A DNA stretch of 64,000 bases, from assembly GCF_007744675.1 (NCBI RefSeq), contig NZ_CP036269.1, positions 4,567,546 to 4,631,545 of the forward strand, written 5' to 3'. The stretch comes from Gimesia alba (GTDB lineage: Bacteria > Planctomycetota > Planctomycetia > Planctomycetales > Planctomycetaceae). Below are positions 1 through 9,292 of this stretch, piece after piece. Position 1 is the stretch's first letter, and each line of letters begins with the position of its first letter. The notes below the pieces were generated by a model that was given only the letters and a program-made list of their open reading frames with translations, ran no database searches and was not told where the DNA came from. Both the position numbers and the translations under genes were made by a program.

Positions 1-704
1 TCGCCCAGTTTGGTACATTCTCCAATGATCTCGCCGAACGGATCTAAAATCATTGACAGACCCGGTTTGACTTCCTGATCATCTATGCCAACCGGATTTG
101 TGAAGATAGCATAGACCCCGTTATCATAGGCCCGTGCCGGATCAACCAGACCGCGGCCCGGCATCACTGACGGCAGACAACAGGTCACATGAGGCATGAA
201 GATGATGTCTGCTCCCAGCATCGCCGTCATCCGCACGTTTTCGACCAGATTATTATCATAACAGATCAGAATCCCGCAACGACAACCCCGTACATCAAAC
301 ACAACGTACTCATCACCGGAAGAGAGATGCGAATTCACGAACGCGTGCAGCTTGCGAAAGCGGGCCAGCAGTTCAGTTCCATCCACGCAAATATACGTAT
401 TATAAACTTCCCCCTGATCGACTTCGAACAGACCGGCCAGAATGGGAACGCCGACTTCCTCTGAAATCTGCATCAATTCCTGCGTACTCGGCCCGTTTGG
501 AACAGGCTCGGCCAGGTCTATCAGTTGCTCTTTGGAAAATGATTGCACAAACGTGTAAGCCGGGATACAACACTCGTGGAAGCTGACAATTTCCGCCCCC
601 TGCTCGACCGCCTGGTGGGCGAGCTCACGAATCCGTTGGAGGTTATAGGCTTTGTCGCCATTGCGGTGTTCAAACTGGACGGCGGCGATCCGGATATCTC
701 TCAT
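1..704 (-). CDS. Carbon-nitrogen hydrolase (nitrilase family), 3' end outside window
   Basis: The minus strand is open from an ATG at 704 to the window edge, about 234 residues. It starts MRDIRIAAVQFEHRNGD, typical of nitrilase/amidase (CN hydrolase) enzymes that cleave non-peptide C-N bonds through a Glu-Lys-Cys triad. Candidates for all three are visible in order: Glu in FHECC, Lys in RKLHAF and the nucleophile Cys in ILICYDNN. The substrate cannot be told. A purine-rich stretch (aggagc) lies before the ATG. It is divergent from the aminopeptidase gene, with an 85-bp shared upstream region. Confidence 0.85.
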   Translation of the reverse strand, partial: MRDIRIAAVQFEHRNGDKAYNLQRIRELAHQAVEQGAEIVSFHECCIPAYTFVQSFSKEQLIDLAEPVPNGPSTQELMQISEEVGVPILAGLFEVDQGEVYNTYICVDGTELLARFRKLHAFVNSHLSSGDEYVVFDVRGCRCGILICYDNNLVENVRMTAMLGADIIFMPHVTCCLPSVMPGRGLVDPARAYDNGVYAIFTNPVGIDDQEVKPGLSMILDPFGEIIGECTKLG

Positions 705-789
705 TGGGTTTTTGCTCCTGATTTGATAAACTGTCAGACAACTTATCTTACTCTGCACTATTCCATCGATAAAGGGATTTGAAGAACTA

Positions 790-2289
790 ATGGGAACGCA
801 ATTTACGAATGAATCCATTTCCTCTCTCTCAGCAAACTGGCTGGTCATCGGCCTGGCCGAGTCGGCTCCGCTAAGGACTACGGTTGCTCAACTGGATGAA
901 ACATTAAACGGGTTGATCTCACGCCTGATCGAAAGCGAAGATTTCACCGGCAAACTGGCAAGCACAGCCTCTCTGCTCGGCTTAACGGAAATCAAAACAC
1001 CGCGAGTCCTGCTGGTTGGCTTAGGCCCTGATGCTGAGGTCTCTCTGGCATCGCTGGAAAAAGCGATGATGACTGCAGCCCGTACGATTTCGACCAAACA
1101 AAATACAACGGCAGCCGTTTTGATTCCCGAGCTGGAAAACAAGTCGCTTTCGACAGAACAACTAGCGTGCGTGGTGACGTCGGCCATGCTGGTCGGCTCC
1201 GTCGGTCAAGATCTCTACCGCCAGGAAGCATCCCGGTTTCCTTTTCAAGATTTGCTGATTGTCGGCACCGAAACAGCTGATCAAAGTGCCTGCCAGCAGG
1301 CCGTAGAACGCGGCACGATTTTAGGGGACTCGGTCAATCTGGCACGGGAAATGGTCAATCGACCGGCCGCGGATATTTACCCAATCAGCTTCGCCGACCG
1401 CGTTGTTGAAGTCGCCAAAGAATTTGGACTGGATTCCGAAATCCTGGATGAGAACCAGCTCGAACAGGAAAAGATGGGATCCATGCTGGCCGTCGCACAA
1501 GGCAGCGATCAACCACCGCGTCTGGCTATTCTCAAACATGCAGGCGCCGATCCCTCTGCACCAACGCTGGCCCTCGTCGGAAAAGGGGTCACCTTTGATA
1601 GTGGGGGACTCTCGATCAAACCCAGTGACGGCATGAAAACCATGAAATGCGATATGGGCGGCGCTGCTGCGGTACTAGGCGCCATGACCGCCATCGCCCG
1701 ACTCAAATTGCCCGTCAACGTGGTCGGCTACATGGGACTGGTTGAGAATATGGTAAATGGCTCATCTTATAAATTGGGCGATGTCCTGACGGCACGTAAC
1801 GGTAAAACGATTGAAGTGTTGAATACCGACGCCGAAGGCCGCCTGGTCTTAGCCGATGTGCTCACATTCGCCGTTGACCGTGGTGCATCTAACATCATCG
1901 ACCTCGCGACACTGACAGGTGCCTGCGTTGTTGCATTGGGCGAAGAAGTCACCGGCGTCTTTTCCAACAATGCCGACTGGTCCCAAGCCGTTCAAGATGC
2001 CGCGAAAAACAGCGGTGAAGATGTTTGGGAAATGCCAATGTTTCCGCAGTTCGGCGAACAACTCAAAAGCGATGTCGCCGACCTGAAGAATATCGGAACC
2101 CGCTGGGGCGGTGCGATTACTGCCGCCAAGTTCCTGGAAAACTTTATCAACGAGACGCCCTGGGTGCACCTCGATATCGCCGGTCCGGCGTTCGCCGCCG
2201 CGAATCTGCCTCATCGTGAAGGGGGCGGTACCGGCTGCATGGTCAAAACGCTGGTCGAAGTCGCCGGCCATTACCCGTCGAGTAAGTAA
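790..2289 (+). CDS. pepA: Leucyl aminopeptidase (M17 family)
   Basis: This 499-residue cytosolic metallo-exopeptidase removes N-terminal amino acids from peptides; M17 enzymes are hexamers with two metal ions. The diagnostic NTDAEGRL signature is at about residue 345. The metal/active-site stretch GKGVTFDSGGLSIKP is near residue 262, and DMGGAAAV follows it. The length is normal for the family. The N-terminal macro-like domain is less conserved, as usual. It stands alone, and a minus-strand gene ends 12 bp downstream, so the two converge. Confidence 0.95.
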   Translation: MGTQFTNESISSLSANWLVIGLAESAPLRTTVAQLDETLNGLISRLIESEDFTGKLASTASLLGLTEIKTPRVLLVGLGPDAEVSLASLEKAMMTAARTISTKQNTTAAVLIPELENKSLSTEQLACVVTSAMLVGSVGQDLYRQEASRFPFQDLLIVGTETADQSACQQAVERGTILGDSVNLAREMVNRPAADIYPISFADRVVEVAKEFGLDSEILDENQLEQEKMGSMLAVAQGSDQPPRLAILKHAGADPSAPTLALVGKGVTFDSGGLSIKPSDGMKTMKCDMGGAAAVLGAMTAIARLKLPVNVVGYMGLVENMVNGSSYKLGDVLTARNGKTIEVLNTDAEGRLVLADVLTFAVDRGASNIIDLATLTGACVVALGEEVTGVFSNNADWSQAVQDAAKNSGEDVWEMPMFPQFGEQLKSDVADLKNIGTRWGGAITAAKFLENFINETPWVHLDIAGPAFAAANLPHREGGGTGCMVKTLVEVAGHYPSSK

Positions 2290-2300
2290 ACGTAGCCCGC

Positions 2301-3794
2301 TTACTCTTCCGACTCTCTTTCGAGCGCCCCCAGATCTTTCAAGGATTTTGCGGGGCGTTCTTTCGTTCCCCGGGGGCCTTTGAACTGTTTTTGAATCGGG
2401 AAATTTTTCTGAACCGCTTCCGGCAATAGGCCGTTTTTATTCAGACACGCCGATTTTGCCGTCAGAAAGAACAGATTCTTTTCTTCATCCTGAAATCCGG
2501 GATCGTCGCCGGAATGAATTTCGTGCTCCGAGCTCACATTCCCGAATCGGCTGGAATGAGCGGCTTTCCAGCCGGCTTTGATCCAGTTGTAGCTGAGACT
2601 GGCGGTCCCTTTTTCATCTAGAATCGAAAAGCTGTTGCCTGCCTGTGTGGTATAGAGAATGTTATTGCGGCAGTCCAGATGTTCGCTGTTCGTCGATAGT
2701 AAAACCAAAGTCGAAGAAGGACGGCGGGTGACAACCGTGTTGTTATAAAAGAAGAGCGTTCCTTTGCGATACGCACTCTCATCACCGCTGTCGCCACCGT
2801 AGTGGACGATCTGACTGTTGGAATCCTCTTTCCGTTTGATCAGCACATTGCCATACACATAAGTCGATCGATAGCGGGGATCATAACGAATCGTATCGCC
2901 GCCTTCGGAATCAACGAGGTCGAGTTGACGATTGCCGCTCTCAATCCAATTGTAACGCACAACCAGACCAGCCGAGCGATCTTTGAGATTATTACCCAGA
3001 CAGTCTTTGCGCAGGGGCCCCAGGTAATTTCCCTGAAAGGTAATCCCGGCGGCTTCCGTGTAGACATTGTGTTCATAATAGCTGTCTGCGATGCCGTTAT
3101 GGTAGATCGAACAGTTTTCGATCAGCAGATCTTTCGATTCGTAGGCTACAAACAGACCGTTTCCACAATCGTGCAGATAGCAGTTGCGAATCGTGATGTG
3201 CTCCCCTTTTTCAATAAAGATCGCAGCCGCATTCTGGAAATACTTTTGTAAACCATCCGAGCTGAAATAGAAAAAAGAGGGCCGCGCGCTGCGGATATCC
3301 AGATTTTCAATCACAATATACGCGGGCATGGTATCGGCCGGATCGCGAGCGCCACCAATTTTGATGATGCCCCGCTGTTCGCCCCAGAAGCGTAACTGCG
3401 GCCGTGTGACTGCTCGTCGCCCATCGATCACGGGTAACTCTCCCTTGTCGGAAGGAATTCCCTTAACCACAATCGGTTTGTCTTTGGTTCCCCGACGACA
3501 AAGAACCCACTTGGCATGATAAGGCCGAGGCCGCCAGTGGATACGCACTTCATCACCGGCGTTCAGACTTTCCCAGGGAACTTTTTCGACGGTAAGAATT
3601 TTCTGTTCGGGGCCGACGTCGTAAATCGTTGCTTCAACCTGTTTCGCAAACGTGCTGAGGAAGCAGAACATCAGCAGGATCAGACAGGGAAGCGTGCCAA
3701 ACCAACTCTGTTGAGGCTCCCTCTGATTTGTGAAATCACGCTGAAACACCCAACATCTCCTTGAGAGCGTAACGCTCTTGACTGACGGATTCAC
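2301..3794 (-). CDS. Secreted right-handed beta-helix protein
   Basis: This 497-residue protein has a hydrophobic N-terminal segment at about residues 33-50 (LPCLILLMFCFLSTFA), read as a signal peptide; the true start may be internal. The body has many N/D-rich coils (IRNCYLHDCGNG, LLIENCSIYHNG, VVRYNWIESGN) that form the repeating turns of a parallel beta-helix. This resembles pectate-lyase-like or DUF1565-type proteins. Planctomycetes carry many of these, often thought to act on polysaccharides; no catalytic residues could be assigned. The lipoprotein gene lies 30 bp upstream on the same strand, so the two may be co-transcribed. Confidence 0.75.
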   Translation of the reverse strand: MNPSVKSVTLSRRCWVFQRDFTNQREPQQSWFGTLPCLILLMFCFLSTFAKQVEATIYDVGPEQKILTVEKVPWESLNAGDEVRIHWRPRPYHAKWVLCRRGTKDKPIVVKGIPSDKGELPVIDGRRAVTRPQLRFWGEQRGIIKIGGARDPADTMPAYIVIENLDIRSARPSFFYFSSDGLQKYFQNAAAIFIEKGEHITIRNCYLHDCGNGLFVAYESKDLLIENCSIYHNGIADSYYEHNVYTEAAGITFQGNYLGPLRKDCLGNNLKDRSAGLVVRYNWIESGNRQLDLVDSEGGDTIRYDPRYRSTYVYGNVLIKRKEDSNSQIVHYGGDSGDESAYRKGTLFFYNNTVVTRRPSSTLVLLSTNSEHLDCRNNILYTTQAGNSFSILDEKGTASLSYNWIKAGWKAAHSSRFGNVSSEHEIHSGDDPGFQDEEKNLFFLTAKSACLNKNGLLPEAVQKNFPIQKQFKGPRGTKERPAKSLKDLGALERESEE

Positions 3795-3824
3795 AAGGTG
3801 TTTTAAACCATCAGTCGCGTTCCA

Positions 3825-4514
3825 TTAATGAATCTGTGCTGGCACCCATTGTACTGGACGTGCTCCCGGATTGGGACTGGCACTACTGGGGATTGTCGTC
3901 GGAGTGTGTAATAATGCCGGTGGTACATACGACATCGGCTCTTCCGCGGCAGGTGCGGGAGCCGGTTTGTTGATGACTCCATTGTGCCCGTGTTCGGGAA
4001 CAGGTGTAATTTTCTGTGGCACAACGGTCGTTGGTGCGGGCGAAGCAGGCGAACTCATTTCGGGCATCATCGATTCGTTCATGATTGTCCCACCTTGCTC
4101 GTTCATGAATGTTCCCCCTTGAGGTCCACAGGTCGGACAACTCGACTGGGGTGCATAAGTAGGGGTGGGATACGAATTCATGGGATACGTTTCCATCGCC
4201 CCCTCATCCGAACCGTAACTGAAAGTACCGGAAGACAACATCCCCGGTAGAGACGATCCAAAACCACCGCTGCGACAAGGATCACAGGTATTGCATGTAT
4301 TACACGGATCACACATATTACAACAATGCTTTTGCATTCTCTTTGCGCGGTGCTTGGAAAGAGAGCATTTGATATCATCCATGAAATTCGTGGGGCCATA
4401 CATATCGCCGCTACAGACCATGCCGGTCGCAGGGTCATAATAGCCAGGGCCAGCACAGCCGGTTAAGGGCAGACACAGTAAAATTCCCGCACTTAGTTTC
4501 AGCAACGAATTCAT
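3825..4514 (-). CDS. Cys-rich lipoprotein of unknown function
   Basis: This 229-residue protein has an N-terminal type II signal peptide with lipobox LTGC (Cys at about residue 19), so it is probably lipid-anchored in the periplasm or outer membrane. A cysteine-dense patch (CCNMCDPCNTCNTCDPC, about residues 66-82) and a second CPTCGP motif suggest metal binding or disulfides. The C-terminal half is low-complexity, rich in Pro, Thr, Ser and Met. I do not recognise a catalytic domain. It lies 30 bp upstream of the beta-helix gene on the same strand. Confidence 0.7.
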   Translation of the reverse strand: MNSLLKLSAGILLCLPLTGCAGPGYYDPATGMVCSGDMYGPTNFMDDIKCSLSKHRAKRMQKHCCNMCDPCNTCNTCDPCRSGGFGSSLPGMLSSGTFSYGSDEGAMETYPMNSYPTPTYAPQSSCPTCGPQGGTFMNEQGGTIMNESMMPEMSSPASPAPTTVVPQKITPVPEHGHNGVINKPAPAPAAEEPMSYVPPALLHTPTTIPSSASPNPGARPVQWVPAQIH

Positions 4515-4734
4515 TTTGAAATCCGGTCAATCTCAGAACGTTGAAATAGTAATTAACTCGCAGTTTGAAATCGGGGCCTTTTTGAAAAGGAGTTCCCAAC
4601 ATCTCATTGATCGGTCTTTCAAAATGTTAACCTTTAACGATTATGTAAATAATGACGATATTTCTCATAAAAGAGCCTACTGTCGATTTCTATCACTAAC
4701 TTATTTCACTGCAATACTATAAGAACGGTCTGAT

Positions 4735-5643
4735 ATGACGGAGCAGGAACAGATACAACTGGGAAAAATTGGCTTTCGGGCCATGTGGCGATTTGGGGGA
4801 CTGACTCCCTGGGATTTGATCTATCAATCTGTCCGAGGATACAACCACCACAGACTCAGTGCCCACAGCGCGCAATTTGCCTATTATGCAATTTTCACGC
4901 TCTTCCCCCTGTTAATGGTCATCATCGCCTGTGTGGCACAACTGCCGATCAAAGGCTTGATTCTCAGCATGGAAAATGCCATCAACCAGGGTCTGCCGTC
5001 AAACGTATCAAAGATGTTGTTCGATCAGATCGCAGACATCCAACATAAAACGACCATCAGCCTGATCACCGGCGGCGTGTTCCTGCTCTCTCTGGGAGGC
5101 ACCCGTCTGTTTCTCACGATGGGAACCGGCCTGGATGCCGTATTCGAAGTCGACCGCCGTCGCACCTTCTGGAAATCAAGTGGTCTGGCGTTATTACTCA
5201 CGTTTGGCGTGTTAATCCTGTTACTGCTTGCGATGATCCTGCTCGTCATCGGCCCGGAACTGGCACGATTATTACTGGCGAACTTTTACGCGCCCTGGCT
5301 ACACCTGCTGCTGTCAGCCGGCACACGCTGGTCGGTTGCCTGCGGTTTCATGCTCATTTCCACATCAGTCATCTACTGGGCTGTCCCGAGTGTGAAACTC
5401 CCTTGGAAAATCATTACCCCTGGCAGTCTGTTTGTGGTCATCAGCTGGGTCATCATGCTGCAGGGTTTCCGAATTTACGTCGAGAACATCGCCCACTACA
5501 ACGAAACCTACGGTACTCTGGGGGGATTTATCGTGCTCCTGGTCTGGCTCTACCTGACCGGTGCCATCCTGATGATGGGGGGCGAGATCAACGGCGTCAT
5601 CTACCGCGCTGCCAAAATGAAAGCAGACGGCGTTTTGAAATGA
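4735..5643 (+). CDS. YihY/BrkB-family inner membrane protein
   Basis: This 302-residue integral membrane protein has about six hydrophobic segments. The N-terminal stretch AQFAYYAIFTLFPLLMVI and the C-terminal TYGTLGGFIVLLVWLYLTGAILMMGGEIN are hallmarks of the YihY/BrkB (once miscalled RNase BN) family. The function of the family is unsettled; a transport or envelope role is usual speculation. The ATG directly follows an AT-rich 220-bp spacer that holds no other gene I can support. The length is typical. Confidence 0.88.
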   Translation: MTEQEQIQLGKIGFRAMWRFGGLTPWDLIYQSVRGYNHHRLSAHSAQFAYYAIFTLFPLLMVIIACVAQLPIKGLILSMENAINQGLPSNVSKMLFDQIADIQHKTTISLITGGVFLLSLGGTRLFLTMGTGLDAVFEVDRRRTFWKSSGLALLLTFGVLILLLLAMILLVIGPELARLLLANFYAPWLHLLLSAGTRWSVACGFMLISTSVIYWAVPSVKLPWKIITPGSLFVVISWVIMLQGFRIYVENIAHYNETYGTLGGFIVLLVWLYLTGAILMMGGEINGVIYRAAKMKADGVLK

Positions 5644-5753
5644 TCTGAGAGCGGAACTGGGATCGGCTGTCCATGCATCATCCGCAAACAGACGTGCCAA
5701 AGATGCGAAATCAAAGCACTTCATTATTGACGAAACCGGATGCAAAATCATAA

Positions 5754-5786
5754 AATAAACACATAAAAGATCTTTTATTGTTTATT
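5754..5786. promoter_or_regulatory. AT-rich inverted repeat upstream of the DUF1501 gene
   Basis: AATAAAC at 5754-5760 pairs with GTTTATT at 5780-5786. The centre, 5763-5778, is a perfect 16-bp palindrome (ATAAAAGATCTTTTAT). It ends 16 bp before the DUF1501 start codon and 110 bp after the YihY stop. It could be a terminator-like hairpin for the upstream gene or an operator/mRNA structure for the downstream one; a U-run terminator is not clear. Confidence 0.45.
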
Positions 5787-5802
5787 CGCACAAAGGATCC
5801 GC

Positions 5803-7185
5803 ATGATGTTCCGTGTTGAATTTGGAAAAACGGGTAAGTACTGCGATGGCGTCAATCGGCGTCATTTTCTACAGGCGGGTGTCGCCGGAATGGGGGCAGC
5901 CAGTCTCTCTCAAATTCTCCATGCAAAAGCACAAGCCGAGCAAAGCGGGGCCGCAAAAAAAGATACGTCTGTCATTCTGCTCTGGCTCGACGGCGGCCCC
6001 AGTCATTTGGACCTGTATGATATGAAGCCCGATGCTCCCAGCGAGACCCGGGGAATCTGGAACCCAATCCACACCAACGTGCCGGGCATGGACATCACCG
6101 AAATGTTTCCACTGCAAGCCAAGTGTGCGGATAAGTTTTCCATCGTTCGTTCGCTACATCACAATACCGGTGACCACTTCACCGGCGGTCACTGGATGCT
6201 CACCGGTCGTGGCGGCGTGAGTGGCGGCAGTACTCCTGGCCGCAATCCTTCCATCGGTTCCATGGCGACCAAAGTCCTCGGACCGCGCGATCCCAGCATG
6301 CCCTCCTATGTTTCCGTCCCTTATGCATCGAGCATTGGTTTGCGTCCCGGTTACTTCGGCGGAAACTTCCTGGGAGTGCAACACGATCCCTTTATCACCG
6401 GCTCCGATCCCAACAATAAAAACTTTCAGGTCCAGAATCTGAATCTGGCGAATGGATTATCCATCCAACGCTTGAAAGATCGCAAAGAACTGCTCAAAAC
6501 ATTCGATACGCTTCGTAAAGACGTGGATCAGTCGGGCATGCTCAATTCCATGGACCGGCTGGATCAGAAAGCCTACGAACTGGTCACCGGCGATCGAGCA
6601 CGCAAGGCATTTGATATCAATTCCGAAGATGACAAAATCCGGGATCAATACGGCCGTCATACCTGGGGACAAAGCGTGTTGCTTGCACGTCGTCTCGTCG
6701 AAGCAGGAACTACGTTCGTCACCGTTCACTTTGGTGGCTGGGATCATCACTGGAATCTGAAAAGCGGTTACGAGAGTTATCTCCCCCGCGTCGATCAGGC
6801 AGTCAGTGCCCTGTTTGAAGATCTCTCCCAACGCGGCATGAGCGAAAAAGTGCTGGTCGTGCTCTGTGGTGAATTCAGTCGTACGCCCCGCATGAACGAT
6901 GGTGGTAATGGCGGCCCTCCCCTGAGTAAAGGAACGCCCGGCCGTGATCACTGGGGCAATTCCATGTTCTGCCTGATGGGCGGTGGCGGCGTCAAAGGGG
7001 GCCACATCATCGGAGCCACCAATCGACTGGGAGAAGCTCCCGCCGATCGACCGGTGCGACCCGGACATATTCATCACACGATTTACCGCGTGCTGGGTAT
7101 GGACCCCCAGATCCACTTCCCCGATCATTCCGGCAGACCAACGGTTGCCATTGATCATGGTGAAGTCATCCACGAACTCTTTTAA
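5803..7185 (+). CDS. DUF1501 protein with Tat-type signal
   Basis: This 460-residue protein has the N-terminal motif NRRHFLQAGVAGMGAASLSQ, a twin-arginine export signal typical of DUF1501 proteins. The fold belongs to the alkaline-phosphatase/sulfatase superfamily: WLDGGPSHLDLYDMKPDAP near residue 61, HFGGWDHHWN around 310 and GEFSRTPRMNDGG around 355 are conserved metal-site-like stretches. DUF1501 genes are very numerous in planctomycetes, usually beside DUF1549/DUF1553 cytochrome-type genes, which are absent here. The enzymatic role is unproven. A small membrane gene follows after 37 bp. Confidence 0.9.
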   Translation: MMFRVEFGKTGKYCDGVNRRHFLQAGVAGMGAASLSQILHAKAQAEQSGAAKKDTSVILLWLDGGPSHLDLYDMKPDAPSETRGIWNPIHTNVPGMDITEMFPLQAKCADKFSIVRSLHHNTGDHFTGGHWMLTGRGGVSGGSTPGRNPSIGSMATKVLGPRDPSMPSYVSVPYASSIGLRPGYFGGNFLGVQHDPFITGSDPNNKNFQVQNLNLANGLSIQRLKDRKELLKTFDTLRKDVDQSGMLNSMDRLDQKAYELVTGDRARKAFDINSEDDKIRDQYGRHTWGQSVLLARRLVEAGTTFVTVHFGGWDHHWNLKSGYESYLPRVDQAVSALFEDLSQRGMSEKVLVVLCGEFSRTPRMNDGGNGGPPLSKGTPGRDHWGNSMFCLMGGGGVKGGHIIGATNRLGEAPADRPVRPGHIHHTIYRVLGMDPQIHFPDHSGRPTVAIDHGEVIHELF

Positions 7186-7222
7186 GCTACCAGCGAACAG
7201 ATTGTCTTTCATCGTGTCACAA

Positions 7223-7489
7223 ATGCCAACAGAACCACAGCCCCCTGCAGCCGGAGCATCAAAACGCCAGTGGGGCTGGTTCACATTCCTGACGGTCTCA
7301 CTGGGACTGCTCTGGCTGGTCGTTTTTCCGCAACTGGCGCGCGTGCCACAGCTGCGTTCGGAAATTGATTTTCTGGAAGAGAAACAGATTGACCCGACCG
7401 CCATGTTCTATTCTGATCTCGAGACGATTGAGGATACCGTGCAAAACATCCACGATTTTCATCGGGAAAATCCAAACGCATTATGGTAA
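7223..7489 (+). CDS. Small single-pass membrane protein, hypothetical
   Basis: This 88-residue protein starts at an ATG in the gap after the DUF1501 stop. One hydrophobic helix (about residues 18-38, WFTFLTVSLGLLWLVVFPQLA) is followed by an acidic C-terminal tail with coiled-coil character (LRSEIDFLEEKQ). No family was recognised. It begins 37 bp after DUF1501 and could share its transcript. Confidence 0.6.
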   Translation: MPTEPQPPAAGASKRQWGWFTFLTVSLGLLWLVVFPQLARVPQLRSEIDFLEEKQIDPTAMFYSDLETIEDTVQNIHDFHRENPNALW

Positions 7490-7556
7490 AGTAGATCGGT
7501 AAATGCCCCCTCTTCACAGAGAACGAATAGCGAGCGCCATTAACTGAGCCTGACGC

Positions 7557-8093
7557 ATGGATCAAAATCAATTCAAAGAAGCATTGGCCGCCTTCCCGTC
7601 AGCGCAGGGAAAGACATTAGACAAACTCTCGCAAGAGCGGCCGGTCCTCGTCGTCTTTCTCCGGCATGGTGGCTGTCCTTTCTGCCGCCAGGTTCTGGAT
7701 CAACTGCAGGCGTTGTCCGCTCAACTTGAACAGCAGAATCTGCAATTGGCCATTGTGCATATGATGAACAACGAGCAGGCTGAGAAATTATTATCCCGCT
7801 ATGCCCTGCACAACGTGCAACATTTCAGTGACCCGGAACGCAAACTCTATGAGCTCTTCCAGGTCAAACGGGGGAACCTCTCGGAAACCATCGGGCCTGC
7901 CATCTGGTGGTCCGGTTTCAAAACGACCATTCTCTCCGGCTATCTGCCCGGCATTCCCGGAAAAGATATTCAACAACTGGGGGCCGCGGTCATTCTCGAC
8001 AAGAGTCATGTCGTCGCCAGCCACTTCTCGCAAAACTCGGCGGATCTGCCAGACTGGGCTCAACTTCTGGCCTGCGAGATTCCCCGCGAATAA
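7557..8093 (+). CDS. Peroxiredoxin-like protein (AhpC/TSA_2, SelL-related)
   Basis: This 178-residue thioredoxin-fold protein has the redox motif GGCPFCRQVL at about residue 39 (CPFC pair). Such peroxiredoxin-like 2 proteins are predicted thiol oxidoreductases in the cytosol. Downstream features fit the family: FSDPERKLYELFQVKRG near 96 and ALGAAVILD-like strand text (LGAAVILDKSHVVASHF) near 140. The length is normal. It is a monocistronic-looking gene with 67 bp upstream. Confidence 0.8.
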   Translation: MDQNQFKEALAAFPSAQGKTLDKLSQERPVLVVFLRHGGCPFCRQVLDQLQALSAQLEQQNLQLAIVHMMNNEQAEKLLSRYALHNVQHFSDPERKLYELFQVKRGNLSETIGPAIWWSGFKTTILSGYLPGIPGKDIQQLGAAVILDKSHVVASHFSQNSADLPDWAQLLACEIPRE

Positions 8094-8171
8094 TTCCACC
8101 TTGATTTCCCTTTCAAAACCGAACCTGCCATAATAGCCCAAAGAGCATAATTATTTCACTCAAAGCTCACC

Positions 8172-9242
8172 GTGAATTTACACTCCCGCATTAGACAGAA
8201 AAAGATGTCCGAATTCCCCAAAACGATTGACAATCTCGAACAGCTAGACGAACTCCTCAGCCGCCCAACTCCACGGGTGATCCAGGCACTAAAGCAAACG
8301 GAAGGAGATTTGATTCTGCTCGGCATCGCCGGCAAAATGGGACCGACGCTAGCCCGCATGATCATTCGCGCCGACGAAGCAGCCGGCATTCAACGTCGTA
8401 TTCTCGGTGTAAGCCGATTCTCCGATGAATCGAGCCGACAGCCACTCGAAGACCTGGGCATTGAAACCATCAAGGGCGACTTGCTCGACACGGAATTTAT
8501 TAACAGCCTGCCCGATGTCCCCAACGTCATCTATATGGCGGGTATGAAATTCGGTGCGACGGGAAATGAGTCGCTGACCTGGGCGATGAACACCTATCTG
8601 CCGTCCCTGGTCTGCAATAAATATCGTAACAGCCGCATCACCGCGTTTTCGACGGGAAACATTTACGGTCTGGTCCCCGCTTCCGGCCAGGGTTCCGTCG
8701 AAACGGATAAACCGGACCCAGTGGGTGAGTACGCGATGAGCTGCCTGGGACGCGAACGGATGTTCGAACACTTCAGCCGCACTTTGAAGATCCCGATGAC
8801 CATCATTCGCCTGAACTATGCGACCGAATGCCGTTACGGCGTGCTCGTTGATCTCGCACTGCAGGTATATCAGGAACAGACGATTGATATTTCCATGGGC
8901 TACGTTAACGTGATCTGGCAAGGCGACGCGAACGCGATGACGCTCTGCGCCCTGCCCGACGGAACATCGCCCCCATTCAATCTGAATGTGGCCGGTCCCC
9001 AGATCTTGAAAGTCCGTGAGATCTGCGAACAATTTGGCACTCTGTTCGGCAAACACCCCAAATTCACTGGAACCGAAGCCGAAGACGCGTTACTCAATAA
9101 TGGTCGATATGGACATCAGCGTTACGGCGCCCCCTTGGTCGAAGTCGAACAAATCATTGGCTGGATTGCCGACTGGATTCAGAACGAGCGTCCGTTGCTC
9201 GGCAAACCAACCCATTTTGAATCGCGCAGCGGCAAGTTTTAA
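8172..9242 (+). CDS. NAD-dependent epimerase/dehydratase family protein
   Basis: This is a Rossmann-fold short-chain dehydrogenase of the extended type, 356 residues from the first ATG or 345 from the ATG at 8205 (MSEFPKTIDN), which may be the real start. The nucleotide-binding turn is GIAGKMGPTLA near residue 52. FSTGNIYGLVP around 158 replaces the usual S-x-YG region, and the catalytic YxxxK is seen only as YAMSCLGRERM, where K is replaced, so activity as a classical epimerase is uncertain. It sits 50 bp ahead of a DapA-like gene, a pairing suggesting a sugar-acid catabolic operon. Confidence 0.8.
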   Translation: MNLHSRIRQKKMSEFPKTIDNLEQLDELLSRPTPRVIQALKQTEGDLILLGIAGKMGPTLARMIIRADEAAGIQRRILGVSRFSDESSRQPLEDLGIETIKGDLLDTEFINSLPDVPNVIYMAGMKFGATGNESLTWAMNTYLPSLVCNKYRNSRITAFSTGNIYGLVPASGQGSVETDKPDPVGEYAMSCLGRERMFEHFSRTLKIPMTIIRLNYATECRYGVLVDLALQVYQEQTIDISMGYVNVIWQGDANAMTLCALPDGTSPPFNLNVAGPQILKVREICEQFGTLFGKHPKFTGTEAEDALLNNGRYGHQRYGAPLVEVEQIIGWIADWIQNERPLLGKPTHFESRSGKF

Positions 9243-9292
9243 CATGGCCTCAACTCCGGCAAAAAAATGTATTCACACAGGAAAGCAGGATT

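Noticed and set aside
189-464. Plus-strand reading frame
   Set aside because: Shadow of the minus-strand nitrilase gene, whose catalytic motifs are clear.
2802-3251. 149-codon plus-strand frame
   Set aside because: Shadow of the beta-helix gene; no start signal and reverse-frame composition.
6457-7404. 315-codon minus-strand frame
   Set aside because: Lies opposite DUF1501, whose family motifs are all on the plus strand; GC-skew artefact.
8349-9056. 235-codon minus-strand frame
   Set aside because: Opposite to the epimerase gene with a Rossmann turn; no family features on this strand.
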